A stretch of 64,000 bases of DNA, taken from the NCBI GenBank assembly GCA_964473465.1, contig CAYYPE010000001.1:62001-126000 (forward strand), in the 5' to 3' direction. Of this stretch, positions 45,077-54,515 are shown in pieces. The translations under genes and the position numbers were made by a program. The DNA comes from CALHRB01 sp964473465. Lineage in GTDB: Bacteria; Bacteroidota; Ignavibacteria; Kapaibacteriales; UBA2268. The notes below the pieces were generated by a model, which saw nothing but the letters and a program-made list of their open reading frames with translations, did not search any database and was not told the DNA's origin. Every line of letters begins with the position of its first letter. Position 1 is the stretch's first letter.

Positions 45077-45647
45077 AATAATAGATAATCAATCAACTGA
45101 AAATCATTTCATTGAACTGAGTGATGAGGTTTTTCTGTCACTTGATTATGAGATAGCAAAAACCCTTGCCGATATGTATGGAGCTACTTTATTGATGAAG
45201 TTGCCATCAAGAGAGATAAAGTTTTTTGAATGGCTTTATGAAAATGACAGAGAAATCTGGAATGATTTATGGGGAAATACAGAAGAGGAGCCTTATATAG
45301 TGGGAATGTCTTTCCTGCCTGTTTTGATTAATAAAATGCGGGGTTATCCAATTTGTGATTTATTGGATAACGATAATTATTACTTTACTTCAGCACATAT
45401 TGTTGACAAGGAATCCGAAATACTTCTTGAGTCAGCAAGAACAAGATTTATGAATAATGAGGATTTAACTACTGCCCAGCTTTTAATCCTGCAAATTTCA
45501 GTATCTCCAACCGATATCTGGCACTTTGCCTATAATTTTAATATTGATATAAACGAAGCTAAAAAAGCAGTGGAGGATTTAGTTCAGGACAATGCCCTTG
45601 TTCATTTGAAAGAGGTAGAATATCTTGCTCCATTCATTGATTTTTAA
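45027..45647 (+). CDS. Hypothetical soluble protein
   Basis: 206 residues, acidic and soluble, with no signal or membrane segment. The frame overlaps the end of the YfhO gene by 50 bp from its first ATG; a later non-ATG start near GAGGAG (about 45046) would remove much of the overlap. Repeated acidic-aromatic stretches (FFEWLYENDREIWNDLWGNTEEEPYIVG) and a C-terminal helix (INEAKKAVEDLVQDNALV) are visible, the latter resembling a winged-helix-like recognition segment. No family recognised. Confidence 0.6.
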   Translation: MKTKSKRGELTLNNLIEIIDNQSTENHFIELSDEVFLSLDYEIAKTLADMYGATLLMKLPSREIKFFEWLYENDREIWNDLWGNTEEEPYIVGMSFLPVLINKMRGYPICDLLDNDNYYFTSAHIVDKESEILLESARTRFMNNEDLTTAQLLILQISVSPTDIWHFAYNFNIDINEAKKAVEDLVQDNALVHLKEVEYLAPFIDF

Positions 45648-45659
45648 GCAAAATAAGTT

Positions 45660-45690
45660 ATTGAAATTTTGAATATTATGCTTAATTTTG
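45660..45690 (+). promoter_or_regulatory. Bacteroidota-type promoter of tRNA-Leu
   Basis: TAATTTTG at 45683-45690 matches TAnnTTTG exactly and ends 13 nt before the tRNA. ATTG ending at 45663 provides the -33 element with 19-nt spacing. Confidence 0.7.
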
Positions 45691-45703
45691 TAGTTCTGTA
45701 ATT

Positions 45704-45785
45704 GCGGACGTGGCGGAACTGGCAGACGCGCTAGACTTAGGATCTAGTGAGGAAACTCGTGGGAGTTCGACTCTCCCCGCCCGCA
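45704..45785 (+). tRNA. tRNA-Leu (anticodon TAG)
   Basis: Class II tRNA with a long variable arm (GAGGAAACTC region). The anticodon stem CTAGA/TCTAG carries loop CTTAGGA, anticodon TAG, reading CUA and related codons. The T arm is GGGAG-TTCGACT-CTCCC. The acceptor arms GCGGACG and CGCCCGC pair except for A5 against C68, one mismatch in an otherwise perfect stem. The 3' CCA is not encoded. Confidence 0.95.
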
Positions 45786-45834
45786 CAAACTAAGGCTCCG
45801 ATATTGGGCAAACATACATTGAAAGGAATTCAAA

Positions 45835-47229
45835 TTGGAAAAAAATTATATCGAACATCCCGGTAATGAGCGTGAACTGATAATTACTCTCACCGACGAA
45901 GAAATTCAACCACATTTCGAAAAAGCATACAGAGAAATACAACCTACTCTTGAAATCAAAGGTTTTCGCAAAGGCAAGGTGCCAATTGGAGTAATTAAAC
46001 AGAGATTCGGGGCATCAGTCGAAGGAGAAGCTATTCAGCAATTACTTTCCGAAGAATTTTCCAGAATCATCAAGGAAGATAATATAAACGTTGTAGGTCA
46101 ACCGGTAATCAAATCAATTGACAGAGAAGATGGGAACACCAAAGCTTCAATTGTATTTGAAGTAGTTCAAAGCATTGAACTAAAAAATTATCAGGGGTTG
46201 AAAATCAATGAACCATTTCATAGAGTTACAGATGAGGAAATAGAGCATGAAATTTATCATATTTTAATTAATAATGGCGATATTGTCGAAGACGATGAAA
46301 TACTCAGCGATTTACATTTGGTAGATGTTACCATAAGGGAAATTGACCCAGAATCGAATCTTCATTTATTAGGCTCTAAACCTGAAAAAACACAAATATT
46401 TCTTCACAGCCATACTATAATTCCTCAGCTGAAGGATATTATGATGAACAAAAGGGTTGGTGATACTTTTCGATTTAAACCAAACGATTATGACCCTTAT
46501 GCTCCTGATAGAATATTTGAATTTACCATTGATAAAATCAATAAAATTGTTCCAAAGACGCTAAATGACGAGTTCGTAAAAGAATATACAAAGGAAAGAT
46601 TTCAAACAGTTGAGGAATTTAAGGATGATATAGGTTTTCAGATTCAGGAACAATGGAACCAAAAGAGTCGCGAAGAAATGGAAAAGCAAATAATGACACA
46701 ATTGGTTGAAATGCATGATTTCGAACCACCAACGAGCATGGTTATCAATGTTGCAAAAGGATTATTCGAAACATTCAAAAAACAATATAATCAGAATTTA
46801 CCTCCTGATATCACTTTCGAGGATATGAGGGAAGATTTGATTCCAATAGCCAAAAATCAAGTGAAATGGGCTATGATTCGAGAGGAAATAATAAAGAAAG
46901 AGGACCTTAAAGTCGAAGATTTTGATATTGAACCACTTGCTCAAATGGAATCTGACAGACTTAATATTGAAAAAGATGTTGCAAAGAAAAATCTAATGAA
47001 TAACTCCCGACTTGTTGACTCAATCCTGTCCAAGAAAGTCTTTGATATTATTATTGATTTTGCCGAAACTACTGAGGTTCCGTTTGAAGATGAACACGAC
47101 CACGATCATGAACATGAGCACGACCACGACCACGACAATGAGAATGAGGATGATTTCGGTAATGAAGTTTCAGATGAATCAGAAAATGATATAGCAGATG
47201 ATAACAGAGAAGAAACAGAAAAAAACTGA
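45835..47229 (+). CDS. tig: Trigger factor with His/Asp-rich C-terminal tail
   Basis: 464 residues. A ribosome-associated chaperone for nascent chains. The ribosome-binding signature GFRKGKVP (about 43-50) is intact, followed by a divergent FKBP-like domain (about 150-245) and the helical C-terminal arms. The TTG start at 45835 is supported by GAAAGGA 8 nt upstream. The last 45 residues form a tail with seven alternating histidines among Asp/Glu (421-433), not part of the usual fold and possibly metal-binding. The gene begins 49 nt after tRNA-Leu and could share its promoter. ClpP/ClpX genes, frequent neighbours, are absent. Confidence 0.93.
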   Translation: MEKNYIEHPGNERELIITLTDEEIQPHFEKAYREIQPTLEIKGFRKGKVPIGVIKQRFGASVEGEAIQQLLSEEFSRIIKEDNINVVGQPVIKSIDREDGNTKASIVFEVVQSIELKNYQGLKINEPFHRVTDEEIEHEIYHILINNGDIVEDDEILSDLHLVDVTIREIDPESNLHLLGSKPEKTQIFLHSHTIIPQLKDIMMNKRVGDTFRFKPNDYDPYAPDRIFEFTIDKINKIVPKTLNDEFVKEYTKERFQTVEEFKDDIGFQIQEQWNQKSREEMEKQIMTQLVEMHDFEPPTSMVINVAKGLFETFKKQYNQNLPPDITFEDMREDLIPIAKNQVKWAMIREEIIKKEDLKVEDFDIEPLAQMESDRLNIEKDVAKKNLMNNSRLVDSILSKKVFDIIIDFAETTEVPFEDEHDHDHEHEHDHDHDNENEDDFGNEVSDESENDIADDNREETEKN

Positions 47230-47236
47230 AAAAATA

Positions 47237-47244
47237 TAGATTTG
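47237..47244 (+). promoter_or_regulatory. Candidate -7 element for the arabinofuranosidase gene
   Basis: TAGATTTG fits TAnnTTTG and lies 38 nt before the ATG at 47283, in the short gap after trigger factor. No -33 TTTG is apparent. Confidence 0.35.
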
Positions 47245-47282
47245 CTGTAAATTTTCAGACTGCATTTTTATAAAGTTAATAA

Positions 47283-49568
47283 ATGTTAAGTTACAAAATT
47301 TATCAATTGATTTCTTTTAGAATAATTTGTTTATTATCATTATTCTTTATCCCCATTTCAGTCAATGCAACAGTAAAAAATGCCCAAATTAATATTGATG
47401 TAAACAACAAGAAATCAAATGTAGTTAAGGATGAGCTATTTGGTGTTTTTGCTGAATTTCTACTTGATAATATTAATGGACCCAATGGGATCTGGGCTCA
47501 GGAGTTTATGGACAGAGGATTTGATATAGAAGACTTTTCAAGAATTAATATTGGTCAGGTCTGGAACAATTGGAAAAAATACCCAGATGACAAAGTTGAA
47601 AAAATATGGGGTGGCTATAATAAAAATGGAAGATATCAGGTTCGATTAATCGGAAAACATCATGATTCTCAAACAGGGGTTTATCAGACTGTTGTAGTTA
47701 CAGATACAGTTGGATATACCTTTTACCTTTATTACAGTGGAAGAATAGAAATCGGAAAACTCATGCTTGGCATATTCAACTCCGACAACACTGAAGAAAT
47801 AATTAGTTATGAGATTGGCAAACCAAGTTCTGACTGGCAAAAAACTACAATAAAAATACCAAGAATTAAGGGAAAGAACAGACTTAATTATTTTATTTAC
47901 CTTGAAGGAAAAGGTGAGGTTGATATTGACGAGGCTTCGTGTGTTCCTGATGATAATATTCTTGGTATAAGAAAAGAATATTATGATTTATTAAAAAAAA
48001 TGAAAGTCGGGATATTCCGGTATCCCGGAGGTTGCTTTGCTGATACCAAAGGAAATAAATTAGAATATTGTATTGGTGATATTGATCAGAGATACTCTCC
48101 CAACATTGTTTATGGCATGCAATATGAAAGGATGGATTTTGGATTGCATGAATTTCTTCAGCTTTGTGAGAATTTGGATTGCGAACCAAAAATTACACTT
48201 AATTTTGAAAATTCTACACCCGAAGAAGCTGCAAACTATGTTGAATATTGCAATGGGGATACAACTACAACATTCGGAAAATTGAGAAAAACCAATGGAC
48301 GCTCAGAGCCTTTTAAAGTAAAATATTGGGAAATCGGAAATGAGCAATGGTATAATACACCTGAATATCTCAAAGGTTATGTAGAAATTTATGATAAGAT
48401 AAAAGAAGTGGATAATTCAATCATAATTTTAATTGACGGGAATCATTGGAATGGCAGGAAAAATTTTGACTCTTTGGTTTATTACACAAAGGATAAATGT
48501 GAAATTTATTCTTATCACCCTGCCTGTGGAGTAAATATTAACCACAACCTTACAGATTATGAACGCTATATATCATTAATTGGAATGCCACATGAAATGG
48601 ATAAATTTATTGTTTTAGTTGATAAGTGGATTCTTGAGTCAGGATTTTATCCAAAATTGAAACAAGGCTCAACAGAGTGGTGGACAACATATAGTTCAGA
48701 CACAAAAGATGAATGGCTTATTGATACAAATTCCCTTCATAGCTCATTAATGATGGGTCTGTTAAATGCAGGATTTATGAATACTTTTATACGACATTCA
48801 GAAACATTTGTTTTAGCCATCAGAACCTTGGGTATCGGATTTATCAGAAAAGGATATGATAAATCTGGCAACAGAAAAATATTTGGAACTTTGCCTTATG
48901 AAGCTATTAAAATGATTAGCAATCATCATGGAAAGGATTTGTTTAGTTTTGTACTTGAGGTGGAAAAATATACTCCTGCATTCAGGGAAGGGATGCACTG
49001 GGTTACAGATGTTCCATATCTGGATGTTTCTGTTACAGGGGGCAAGGACAGTATTTTTTTGATAGTTATCAACAGGTCTGATTCAGAAAGTATTCAAACG
49101 AATATAAATATTAATACTCAGATCAAATCTGCAATGGTGTATCAGCTCTATAGCGAGCATTATATGGATTATACCACAGCAGATGAGCCTGATAAAATAA
49201 AAGAGACTGAAATTTATTATAAGCCAGACAGTTATAATTACTATGTTTTCCCTCCGCATTCTTTAACAATTATTTCTTATTACTGTCCCAAAATTGATTC
49301 AAACTATAAAGAAGAAAATCCAAATTCATCTTCAATTTATTATGATGAAAAGAATCGCCAGATCAGATTTAATAACGAAGTAAATAAATATATTGATTAT
49401 GAAATCTATATCTATGATTTATTAGGAAGGTTGATTAGAAAACATTATTTATATGGATATATTAATAATTATTCGATCGATAATGATTTTTTAATGAACG
49501 GAATCTATCTGATATTAGTTAAGAATTCCTGGAAGAGTATTTTTAACACTATCAATATAGTCAATTAA
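47283..49568 (+). CDS. Secreted alpha-L-arabinofuranosidase (GH51-like) with T9SS-type tail
   Basis: 761 residues. A signal peptide ends near NA-T at 28-30. The GH51-type catalytic domain shows FGVFAEFL (54-60), FRYPGGCFAD, YWEIGNEQW with the acid/base E354, and GSTEWW with the nucleophile E465. These enzymes remove arabinose from arabinoxylan, arabinan and arabinogalactan. The last 80 residues (YIYDLLGRLIRK, MNGIYLILV) match the beta-sandwich sorting domain of type IX secretion substrates, so the enzyme should reach the cell surface or medium. No other glycan-degrading gene is nearby, making it a solitary secreted hydrolase. Confidence 0.9.
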   Translation: MLSYKIYQLISFRIICLLSLFFIPISVNATVKNAQINIDVNNKKSNVVKDELFGVFAEFLLDNINGPNGIWAQEFMDRGFDIEDFSRINIGQVWNNWKKYPDDKVEKIWGGYNKNGRYQVRLIGKHHDSQTGVYQTVVVTDTVGYTFYLYYSGRIEIGKLMLGIFNSDNTEEIISYEIGKPSSDWQKTTIKIPRIKGKNRLNYFIYLEGKGEVDIDEASCVPDDNILGIRKEYYDLLKKMKVGIFRYPGGCFADTKGNKLEYCIGDIDQRYSPNIVYGMQYERMDFGLHEFLQLCENLDCEPKITLNFENSTPEEAANYVEYCNGDTTTTFGKLRKTNGRSEPFKVKYWEIGNEQWYNTPEYLKGYVEIYDKIKEVDNSIIILIDGNHWNGRKNFDSLVYYTKDKCEIYSYHPACGVNINHNLTDYERYISLIGMPHEMDKFIVLVDKWILESGFYPKLKQGSTEWWTTYSSDTKDEWLIDTNSLHSSLMMGLLNAGFMNTFIRHSETFVLAIRTLGIGFIRKGYDKSGNRKIFGTLPYEAIKMISNHHGKDLFSFVLEVEKYTPAFREGMHWVTDVPYLDVSVTGGKDSIFLIVINRSDSESIQTNININTQIKSAMVYQLYSEHYMDYTTADEPDKIKETEIYYKPDSYNYYVFPPHSLTIISYYCPKIDSNYKEENPNSSSIYYDEKNRQIRFNNEVNKYIDYEIYIYDLLGRLIRKHYLYGYINNYSIDNDFLMNGIYLILVKNSWKSIFNTINIVN

Positions 49569-49659
49569 CCAAAAAAATCTACCAGTGCTTAATAATGATT
49601 TTCAACCCGTTGTATTAAATAATATATCATTAATCAAGGTAAGTATTACGATGTGGTTT

Positions 49660-51789
49660 CTACCAGCCGCCACCGCCGCCACCACCACCTCCTCCTCCCG
49701 AGGAACCTCCGCCACCACTGCCACCGCTACTTTCAGATGGTGGGGTTGATGCAGATGATATTGTGCTTGAGAGACCAGAGGAAATTCCTGAGCTGAACGA
49801 AGAGTAATCAAAACTACCAGCTGTTATGCCCCTATAGTAGGAGGGTTCGTATCCATCCTGAATAGCTTTGTCAATTATGTTCCTGAATTTTTCAGCCCAA
49901 CGGTTCTCGCATTCAAGAGCTATTGCATAGGGGAGATATTTCTCAAAAAGTTCAAGAGTTTTTTCCGGTGGGTTCATTGTATCAAAAATTTTAGTTTCTG
50001 CGGCTTCGAGATACATTTTGAATCCCAGAATATGGTCAACAACCTTTCTACCTTCGGGGGTATAAGATGGCATAATCTTAATAAAAATTATCTGTACGGC
50101 TAATGTAGCAAGAATTATTAAAGCACTTGCAATCAAAAGAATGAAAGATTGATTCATAGTAAGATATACCGCAGACCCAATACCCACAAGAACAAGGAAA
50201 ATAATGCCTAAGCCAGTATAGTTGTTATTCAGATTCAGATAACCTTTGAATATGTTTTTCTTGTTGCGTCTGATGGTCAATCTGTTTAATAAATGAGCTT
50301 TCAATGAATCATAAGCATTCTTAATGATAGGATTATAGTTGTTTTTCTTAGCTATTTCGCCGTAGAAATTTTCAATCCTATAGTCATATAGTTCATATAG
50401 TTTCCTTTCATAATTTTCATTTATTTCATTTTTGGGCTTATGGAAATAATAAACAGGGGATTTGATTAGAAGACCTTCCAGTTTCACTTCAATATCAATT
50501 AATTTATGAACGCCATAATCGATGAGGGATGCTGCGAATAAGTTCGGTGTAAATTTCTGTTTAATTAGAAAACCGGTATCTGCTGGTGACAGACCAGCTG
50601 GTGGCTCAAATTCAGGAATTATAGTTCCTTTTACCTCGTCTTTTCCCCATTTTTTCCATGCATAGAAATTAATTGAAAAATAAAGAAGAAAAATTATAAT
50701 CAATACTGGTATAATAAGATTATCAATTAATAAGGAAGAAAAATTTTCAAAATCAGATGGTGGCTGCAGAACTCCCTTTTTGATAGAAGCGGCAACAGTT
50801 AAGCCCTGATAGCTCATCATTGCTTTAGTAGAGTTGAAAAGGATAATATTGTAAGCCAATAAATTAAAATTACAGTCTTTATCGGTAGAACCCTGAAAAC
50901 CTGTATAGCAATCGTATTCGAATATTTTTGATTTTTCAGGGAAAGTAATCCTGCAGGAGATTTGACCAATAGAAAAAGCCCAGCCGTTTCCTGTAACATT
51001 CCAGTAGAATTCATCTTTGTCCTTATGAAAAATAATTTGTTTACCTGTTTCATAAGTAATCTTGTAAGTGAAAATACCTCTTTCGAGGAAGTAATTGCTG
51101 CTACCGATGTAAATTCTGATGCCATTGTCAAGGTTTTCGGTTGAATATGGCTCTTTTTCTCCATCTCTCTGAACATCAATCAAATTGAAAGGAACATTTG
51201 CAATCAAACCATCTTTTCTAACATATTTAGTGGGAAAGTCACGGACAATACCACGTTTGATTTGATTATTCTCTGCACCTTCGCCGTTATAAACAACAAT
51301 AGTTTCGGTAACAATAATTTTGCCATTGGATTCAATAATAATATCGGAGTTGAATGAAATGATTTTATCGTTTTCATCAATAGCAGTAATTCTGAATTTA
51401 AATGCATCATTTTTATCAATAGCCTGCCTGACACTTTTATTTATCAGTTGAACATAGGAATTCCTTTGATTGTTATAAGCGGGAGAACCCTTTGCTGGGA
51501 CAGTTGAGAAGTTTGATTCCAATCTTTTAAGGTTTTCTTCTATGTAAGGTAATGATATTTCGAACAACTCAGATTCAAAAAAGGGATATTGTCTTTCGAA
51601 AACAGATTTAGGAAGCCTTTTGCTGGTTGCATAATCAAGAGCAGCCTTTTTGATGATTTCTCTATAAACATCATCAGAAAAAAATTGATCAGCTTTTTCG
51701 CTTATCTTGATTTCTTTTGATATACCCTGATTTATAAAAAAAATAAAAAATGCGAGAAGGATGGATATTCTTAAAATCTTGTTTTTCAT
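49660..51789 (-). CDS. DUF2207 family membrane protein with glycine-rich tail
   Basis: 709 residues. A signal or first helix (MKNKILRISILLAFFIFFINQGIS) is followed by a large extracytoplasmic domain with FKFRITAIDENDKIISFNSDIIIESNG and FPTKYVRKDG. Membrane helices lie near 365-385 and 535-580, and a cytoplasmic region contains PPAGLSPADTGFL. The C-terminus is a Ser/Gly run ending in GGGW, typical of DUF2207 proteins. These are commonly encoded beside LemA, as here (18 nt downstream of lemA). Molecular role unknown; envelope-related. Confidence 0.88.
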   Translation of the reverse strand: MKNKILRISILLAFFIFFINQGISKEIKISEKADQFFSDDVYREIIKKAALDYATSKRLPKSVFERQYPFFESELFEISLPYIEENLKRLESNFSTVPAKGSPAYNNQRNSYVQLINKSVRQAIDKNDAFKFRITAIDENDKIISFNSDIIIESNGKIIVTETIVVYNGEGAENNQIKRGIVRDFPTKYVRKDGLIANVPFNLIDVQRDGEKEPYSTENLDNGIRIYIGSSNYFLERGIFTYKITYETGKQIIFHKDKDEFYWNVTGNGWAFSIGQISCRITFPEKSKIFEYDCYTGFQGSTDKDCNFNLLAYNIILFNSTKAMMSYQGLTVAASIKKGVLQPPSDFENFSSLLIDNLIIPVLIIIFLLYFSINFYAWKKWGKDEVKGTIIPEFEPPAGLSPADTGFLIKQKFTPNLFAASLIDYGVHKLIDIEVKLEGLLIKSPVYYFHKPKNEINENYERKLYELYDYRIENFYGEIAKKNNYNPIIKNAYDSLKAHLLNRLTIRRNKKNIFKGYLNLNNNYTGLGIIFLVLVGIGSAVYLTMNQSFILLIASALIILATLAVQIIFIKIMPSYTPEGRKVVDHILGFKMYLEAAETKIFDTMNPPEKTLELFEKYLPYAIALECENRWAEKFRNIIDKAIQDGYEPSYYRGITAGSFDYSSFSSGISSGLSSTISSASTPPSESSGGSGGGGSSGGGGGGGGGGGW

Positions 51790-51807
51790 AATATTAAGTT
51801 GATAATT

Positions 51808-52362
51808 TTAGAACTTTATTTTTGGGGCAGTTCTGGATTCATCATCTTCTGCAAAAAAAGTAGCAGGTTTGAATCCAAAAATAGCCGAAACAATATTTTT
51901 GGGGAAAACGGAAATAGTTTGATTGTATTCCCGAACAGTGCCATTATAATATCTTCTGCTTTTATTAATTTTATCTTCGATTTCAGATAATTTGTTTTGC
52001 AAATCAAGAAAGTTTTGGTTAGCCTTCAAGTCAGGATACTGCTCCGTCAATGATTTGAAGTTAAGCATAGCTTGAGATAAATTAGCGTTAGCCTGAATGC
52101 TGTCCTCGGGAGTTGTAGCGGATGCAGATTCATTTCTGGCACGAATAACATCTGTCAATGTTTTATTTTCGTGTCCGGCGTAGCCTTTCACTATTTCAAC
52201 GAGGTTAGGAATAACGTCGTTACGCTGCTGCAGAAATGTACCGATTCCACTCCAGCCTTCCTGAACAAGAATTCTTTCCTTTGTCAGTTCATTGAATACC
52301 TTGATGAGAAAAACACCAAGACCCACTACAATTACAGAAATTACAATTAATTCTATACTCAT
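51808..52362 (-). CDS. lemA: LemA family protein
   Basis: 184 residues. One N-terminal membrane helix (IELIVISVIVVGLGVFLIKVFN) is followed by a coiled-coil/helical bundle with the LemA core: VQEGWSGIGTFLQQRNDVIPNLVEIVKGYAGHE, and YNGTVREYNQTISVFPKNIVSAIFGFKPATFF near the end. The function is unsettled in the family. It is the first gene of a lemA-DUF2207 unit. Confidence 0.95.
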   Translation of the reverse strand: MSIELIVISVIVVGLGVFLIKVFNELTKERILVQEGWSGIGTFLQQRNDVIPNLVEIVKGYAGHENKTLTDVIRARNESASATTPEDSIQANANLSQAMLNFKSLTEQYPDLKANQNFLDLQNKLSEIEDKINKSRRYYNGTVREYNQTISVFPKNIVSAIFGFKPATFFAEDDESRTAPKIKF

Positions 52363-52507
52363 AAAAATACAATAAAAAAAACAAAATAATTAATTTCAAC
52401 CAGAAAAGTAAAGTGTAATTTAAAGAAAAGAAATTTAAATTTCATCAAAAATATCATTATTATTTATTAATAGGCAATTATTCTAATTTTCTTTTTTTTT
52501 TTAGTTT

Positions 52508-52515
52508 TATATTTG
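52508..52515 (+). promoter_or_regulatory. Candidate -7 element for the CASTOR/POLLUX-like channel gene
   Basis: TATATTTG fits TAnnTTTG, 33 nt before the ATG at 52549, in a 186-nt divergent gap. A T-rich tract lies where a -33 element would be expected. Confidence 0.45.
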
Positions 52516-52548
52516 CAAAAGAAATTAATAACAATTTTTTAAAGTTGA

Positions 52549-54510
52549 ATGAAAAAAGTAAACTTTTCACAAAGAATAAAATATTATTTCGACAATATAA
52601 TGTCGAAGGGCTCATTTACGCCTATCATACTGGTTTTTGTTATATCCATAATTACGATATTGTTAATTTCACTTGCAATTTATCTGACAAATTCAATACC
52701 GATAGATTCGAATGTTCAGATTCAGGGACTGAAAGACAAAGATAACTTTACTTTTCTCGATATTGTATGGGTAACTGTGCTCAGAACATTAGATGGTGGA
52801 GTGATTGCCGAAGACCCTGTTGATTTTGCTTTCCTGTTTTTTATGTTTCTCTCGACAATTGGTGGAATATTTGTTTTAAGCTTGTTGATAGGTATAATAA
52901 GCACAGGAGTTCTGACAAAACTGACAGATCTGAGAAAGGGGAAATCATTTGTTGTCGAAAGCAATCATACTGTCATTCTTGGCTGGTCTTTTCAGGTTTT
53001 TCAGATTATTTCCGAGCTTGTGATAGCAAATGAAAACCAGCCAAAAGCATGCATAGCTATACTTGCTGAAAAAGACAAAGTCGAGATGGAAGACGAAATA
53101 AAAGTCAAGGTAGGAAATACAAAAAACACTAAAGTAATTTGTCGGACAGGTAATCCTATTGATTTAAGAGACCTTGAAATAATAAATCTGCACGAAGCAA
53201 AATCAATAATTGTTATGGCTCCAGATACTCTTGAGCCAGATTCAAATGTTATCAAAACAATTCTCGCAATAACGAACAATCCGCATAGAAAACCTTTACC
53301 CGAAAAATATCATATCGTTGCAGAAATCAGACACCCGAGAAATGTTCCTATCGCTGAAATAGCTGGTGGAGAAGAGGTGCAACTGGTAGTATTTGATTAT
53401 TTGATATCAAGAATTACTGCTCAAACATGCAGGCAGCCCGGTTTGTCGGTTGTATTTACAGAATTACTCGATTTCAGCGGAGACGAAATTTACTTTCAGG
53501 ATGAACCAAAATTGGTAGGCAAATCTTTTATTGAAGCCTTGTTTGCATTCGAAACGTCTCTTATAATTGGTATCCATAAAAAAGATGGTAAAATATTGCT
53601 AAAACCTCCTATGAATACAAAAATTGAACCGGGGGACAAGATAATTGCTATTTCCGAAGATGATGATACTATTATTCTCTCGGGTTTAACTGAATATAAT
53701 ATTGATCCGGGTGCCATAAGGAAAGCTCCAAAGATTGTTCCTGCAAAACCCGAATCCACATTGATTTTGGGATGGAATAGACGGGCACCATTGATAATTA
53801 ACGAACTGGATAATTATGTCTGGCCCGGTTCGAAAATAATGATTGTGGCAGACCACAAAAATGTTGAGCAGGAATTAGCTGAAAAATGTGCAGGACTTAA
53901 GCATCAGACTGTTACTTACTGGTTCGGAGATACCACTAACAGGAAAATTCTTGATGAATTGAATATAGAAAATTATGACCATATTATTGTTCTCAGCCAG
54001 ACAGATATGCAGGATGTTCAGGCAACAGATGCAAGGACTTTGAGCACCCTCCTTCATTTGAGAGATATAGCCACAAGAAAACAACATACTTTTTCAATAG
54101 TGTCTGAAATGCTGGACGACAGAAACAGAGAATTAGCCGAAATTACACATACTGATGATTTTATCGTGAGCGTTAAGATTGATAGCTTGATGCTTTCACA
54201 GATATCGGAAAACAAAGAACTTAAAACAGTTTTTGAATTGCTTTTTAGTGCAGGGGGACCAGCGATTTATATTAAACCGGCTGAATACTACGTTGAACTT
54301 GGAAGGCCTGTAAATTTCTATACTGTTATGGAGTCTGCCAGACAGCAAAATCAGATTGCTATTGGTTATAAACTTCACAAAGCCAAGCCAAGATATGAAA
54401 GTGGAGTCCTATCGCACGGGGTTATGGTCAATCCTGTAAAATCTAATCAGTTATTCTTTTCTGAGGGTGACAAGATTATTGTTCTTTCAGATGAAGAGCA
54501 AATAGGATAG
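52549..54510 (+). CDS. CASTOR/POLLUX-like ion channel with RCK domains
   Basis: 653 residues. Two membrane segments near 24-45 and 95-125 flank a pore-like segment (FTFLDIVWVTVLRTLDGGV). Two large RCK/TrkA-N-type regulatory domains follow, the first starting HTVILGWSFQVFQIISEL and the second STLILGWNRRAPLIINELDNY. GWS/GWN in place of GxGxxG, and the overall length, match the CASTOR/POLLUX/DMI1 channel family of bacteria and plants. It probably conducts cations in response to ligands bound by the RCK ring; the ion is not evident. A short spacing of 5 nt leads into the EamA gene. Confidence 0.88.
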   Translation: MKKVNFSQRIKYYFDNIMSKGSFTPIILVFVISIITILLISLAIYLTNSIPIDSNVQIQGLKDKDNFTFLDIVWVTVLRTLDGGVIAEDPVDFAFLFFMFLSTIGGIFVLSLLIGIISTGVLTKLTDLRKGKSFVVESNHTVILGWSFQVFQIISELVIANENQPKACIAILAEKDKVEMEDEIKVKVGNTKNTKVICRTGNPIDLRDLEIINLHEAKSIIVMAPDTLEPDSNVIKTILAITNNPHRKPLPEKYHIVAEIRHPRNVPIAEIAGGEEVQLVVFDYLISRITAQTCRQPGLSVVFTELLDFSGDEIYFQDEPKLVGKSFIEALFAFETSLIIGIHKKDGKILLKPPMNTKIEPGDKIIAISEDDDTIILSGLTEYNIDPGAIRKAPKIVPAKPESTLILGWNRRAPLIINELDNYVWPGSKIMIVADHKNVEQELAEKCAGLKHQTVTYWFGDTTNRKILDELNIENYDHIIVLSQTDMQDVQATDARTLSTLLHLRDIATRKQHTFSIVSEMLDDRNRELAEITHTDDFIVSVKIDSLMLSQISENKELKTVFELLFSAGGPAIYIKPAEYYVELGRPVNFYTVMESARQQNQIAIGYKLHKAKPRYESGVLSHGVMVNPVKSNQLFFSEGDKIIVLSDEEQIG

Positions 54511-54515
54511 GATTC

